Assembly: GCF_004310685.1 (NCBI RefSeq)
Contig: NZ_SISG01000001.1
Coordinates: 1,364,001-1,428,000 of the forward strand
DNA from: Glaciihabitans arcticus
GTDB taxonomy: Bacteria > Actinomycetota > Actinomycetes > Actinomycetales > Microbacteriaceae
Length of the DNA stretch: 64,000 bases
Direction: 5' to 3'
Both the position numbers and the translations under genes were made by a program. Positions 63,477 to 64,000 of this stretch are shown here, piece by piece (the stretch's first letter is position 1; each line of letters starts with the position of its first letter). The notes below the pieces were generated by a model that saw only the letters and a list, made by a program, of their open reading frames with translations, was not told the origin of the DNA and did not search any database.

Positions 63477-63689
63477 CTAGTGCTCCTTGAACTCCGGCCA
63501 GTCCGAGCCGGGAACCAGCCGCGCGTAGAACGCGCTCTTGGCCACCTCTAGGGAGGGGAACGGTGCGCTCCACTCCGAATCGGCCAGTAGTTTGACGGCG
63601 AAGCCCTCGCTCGTGCTGTGGATCGAACCGAGTGCTCCCGCCGGCCCGAAGGCCACCCAGGTGTGAAGTTCCAGTGTTGTGTCGCTCAT
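63477..63689 (-). CDS. Small conserved protein, 70 residues
   Basis: A 70-residue acidic protein, LELHTWVAFGPAGALGSIHSTSEGF...FPSLEVAKSAFYARLVPGSDWPEF, with a good AAAGGAG ribosome site before the ATG at 63689 and a strong terminator after its stop, which together support a real gene. No domain is recognised. The fold looks like one small beta-alpha unit. Function unknown. Confidence 0.75.
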   Translation of the reverse strand: MSDTTLELHTWVAFGPAGALGSIHSTSEGFAVKLLADSEWSAPFPSLEVAKSAFYARLVPGSDWPEFKEH

Positions 63690-63922
63690 CGTTGAGCTCC
63701 TTTCGCGTACTTTTCGACATTACGACCCCCGCCGCCCCGACGCCAGTAGCGCGGGGAATTCTCACTGGTAGACCGTTCTGTTCGCACAGCGAACATGGCA
63801 GGCTGCAACCGTTTGCGCGAGGCTGTCCCCTGCGACACACTGAATCCAGATACACCAGCGGCTGCAACTTCGGCGCTAGGGATACCCGGGGGTTAGGGAA
63901 TCTTCGAAGACAGTTCGCTTCA
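63690..63922 (+). other. Non-coding stretch upstream of an orphan terminator
   Basis: No convincing ORF on either strand. It contains a hairpin TGTTCGC-aca-GCGAACA at 63779-63795 and ends at a plus-strand terminator. It could hold a small RNA, but no known RNA family was recognised. Confidence 0.3.
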
Positions 63923-63972
63923 CGGCCCCACCATTCCTATTCGGGTTAGGACTGGTGGGGCCGAATCTTTTT
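63923..63972 (+). terminator. Strong plus-strand terminator with no gene in front
   Basis: CGGCCCCACCA...TGGTGGGGCCG, 11-bp stem extended by CCTA/TAGG, followed by TCTTTTT at 63966-63972. Confidence 0.85.
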
Positions 63973-64000
63973 CCGGGTGGGCGCGTACGATTCGCAGCAC

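Noticed and set aside
63779-63795. LexA (SOS) box
   Set aside because: The repeat is GTTCG...CGAAC, the reverse order of the actinobacterial SOS box CGAAC...GTTCG.

Overview
The window is about 64 kb of high-GC DNA with dense genes, many 1- to 14-base stop/start overlaps and frequent GTG starts. It reads as an actinobacterial chromosome, most likely Microbacteriaceae. Support comes from the DUF222-HNH protein, the DUF2510 and SCO7613-like membrane proteins, trigger factor next to clpP, and a palindromic intergenic repeat of the kind common in that family. No insertion sequence, prophage, CRISPR array or rRNA was seen, and the gene content looks like core chromosome plus lineage-specific genes.

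Layout. 1-3.0 kb: clpP (cut by the window edge), a TPR protein, tig, tRNA-Pro and tRNA-Gly. 3.0-6.0 kb: a coupled leftward operon of a secreted cell-wall-binding/VanY peptidase, a phosphotransferase-fold protein and an unknown protein. 6.2-13.0 kb: a 1612-residue polytopic membrane protein and a two-component system. 13.2-19.1 kb: dps, amidohydrolase, PaiB-like protein, Nei glycosylase, rpiB, cupin and FAD oxidoreductase. 19.2-29.5 kb: an unknown protein, pepN, an ABC exporter with its own two-component system, a lipoprotein, an MscS channel coupled to a truncated globin, and a DUF4190 membrane protein. 29.5-37.5 kb: a QorB-like reductase, the histidine utilisation operon hutHUGI with a divergent IclR regulator, and asparaginase. 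37.5-40.2 kb: a non-coding inverted-repeat element, a methyltransferase, and a Ser/Thr kinase coupled to a lipoprotein. 40.2-50.3 kb: a branched-chain amino-acid (leucine) catabolic block: lyase, MaoC hydratase, acyl-CoA dehydrogenase and biotin-dependent carboxylase alpha and beta subunits under a divergent TetR gene, then branched-chain ketoacid dehydrogenase E2, E1beta and E1alpha. 50.5-64 kb: a KstD-like flavoprotein, two DUF2510 paralogues, an MFS transporter, thioesterases, an MpaB-family protein, DUF222-HNH, an alpha/beta hydrolase, a MOSC protein, ettA, a lipoprotein, a second-type SSB and a small protein.

How the genes work together. The hut operon converts histidine to glutamate, and asparaginase next door releases ammonia and aspartate. 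The BCKDH and carboxylase block can take leucine-derived ketoisocaproate to acetyl-CoA plus acetoacetate, but no E3 dihydrolipoamide dehydrogenase is present here. From memory, gene content and partial order (clpP, tig, nei, rpiB, pepN, glbO, thioesterase, ettA, ssb and the pdhABC/citE/fadE19/accA1/accD1 set) correspond to M. tuberculosis Rv2460c-Rv2502c, so this looks like an old conserved actinobacterial neighbourhood with insertions.

Most worth a second look: (1) a Ser/Thr kinase whose linker carries threonines at an exact seven-residue period, each followed at +3 by a hydrophobic residue; (2) tandem 16-bp operators between the TetR gene and the carboxylase operon; (3) a ~1014-bp internal duplication in the giant membrane protein; (4) ten genes with a TANNNT hexamer six or seven bases before the start codon, a leaderless-mRNA signature; (5) an orphan strong terminator at the right edge with no ORF in front of it. 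Identities are from reading motifs; no database search was run.
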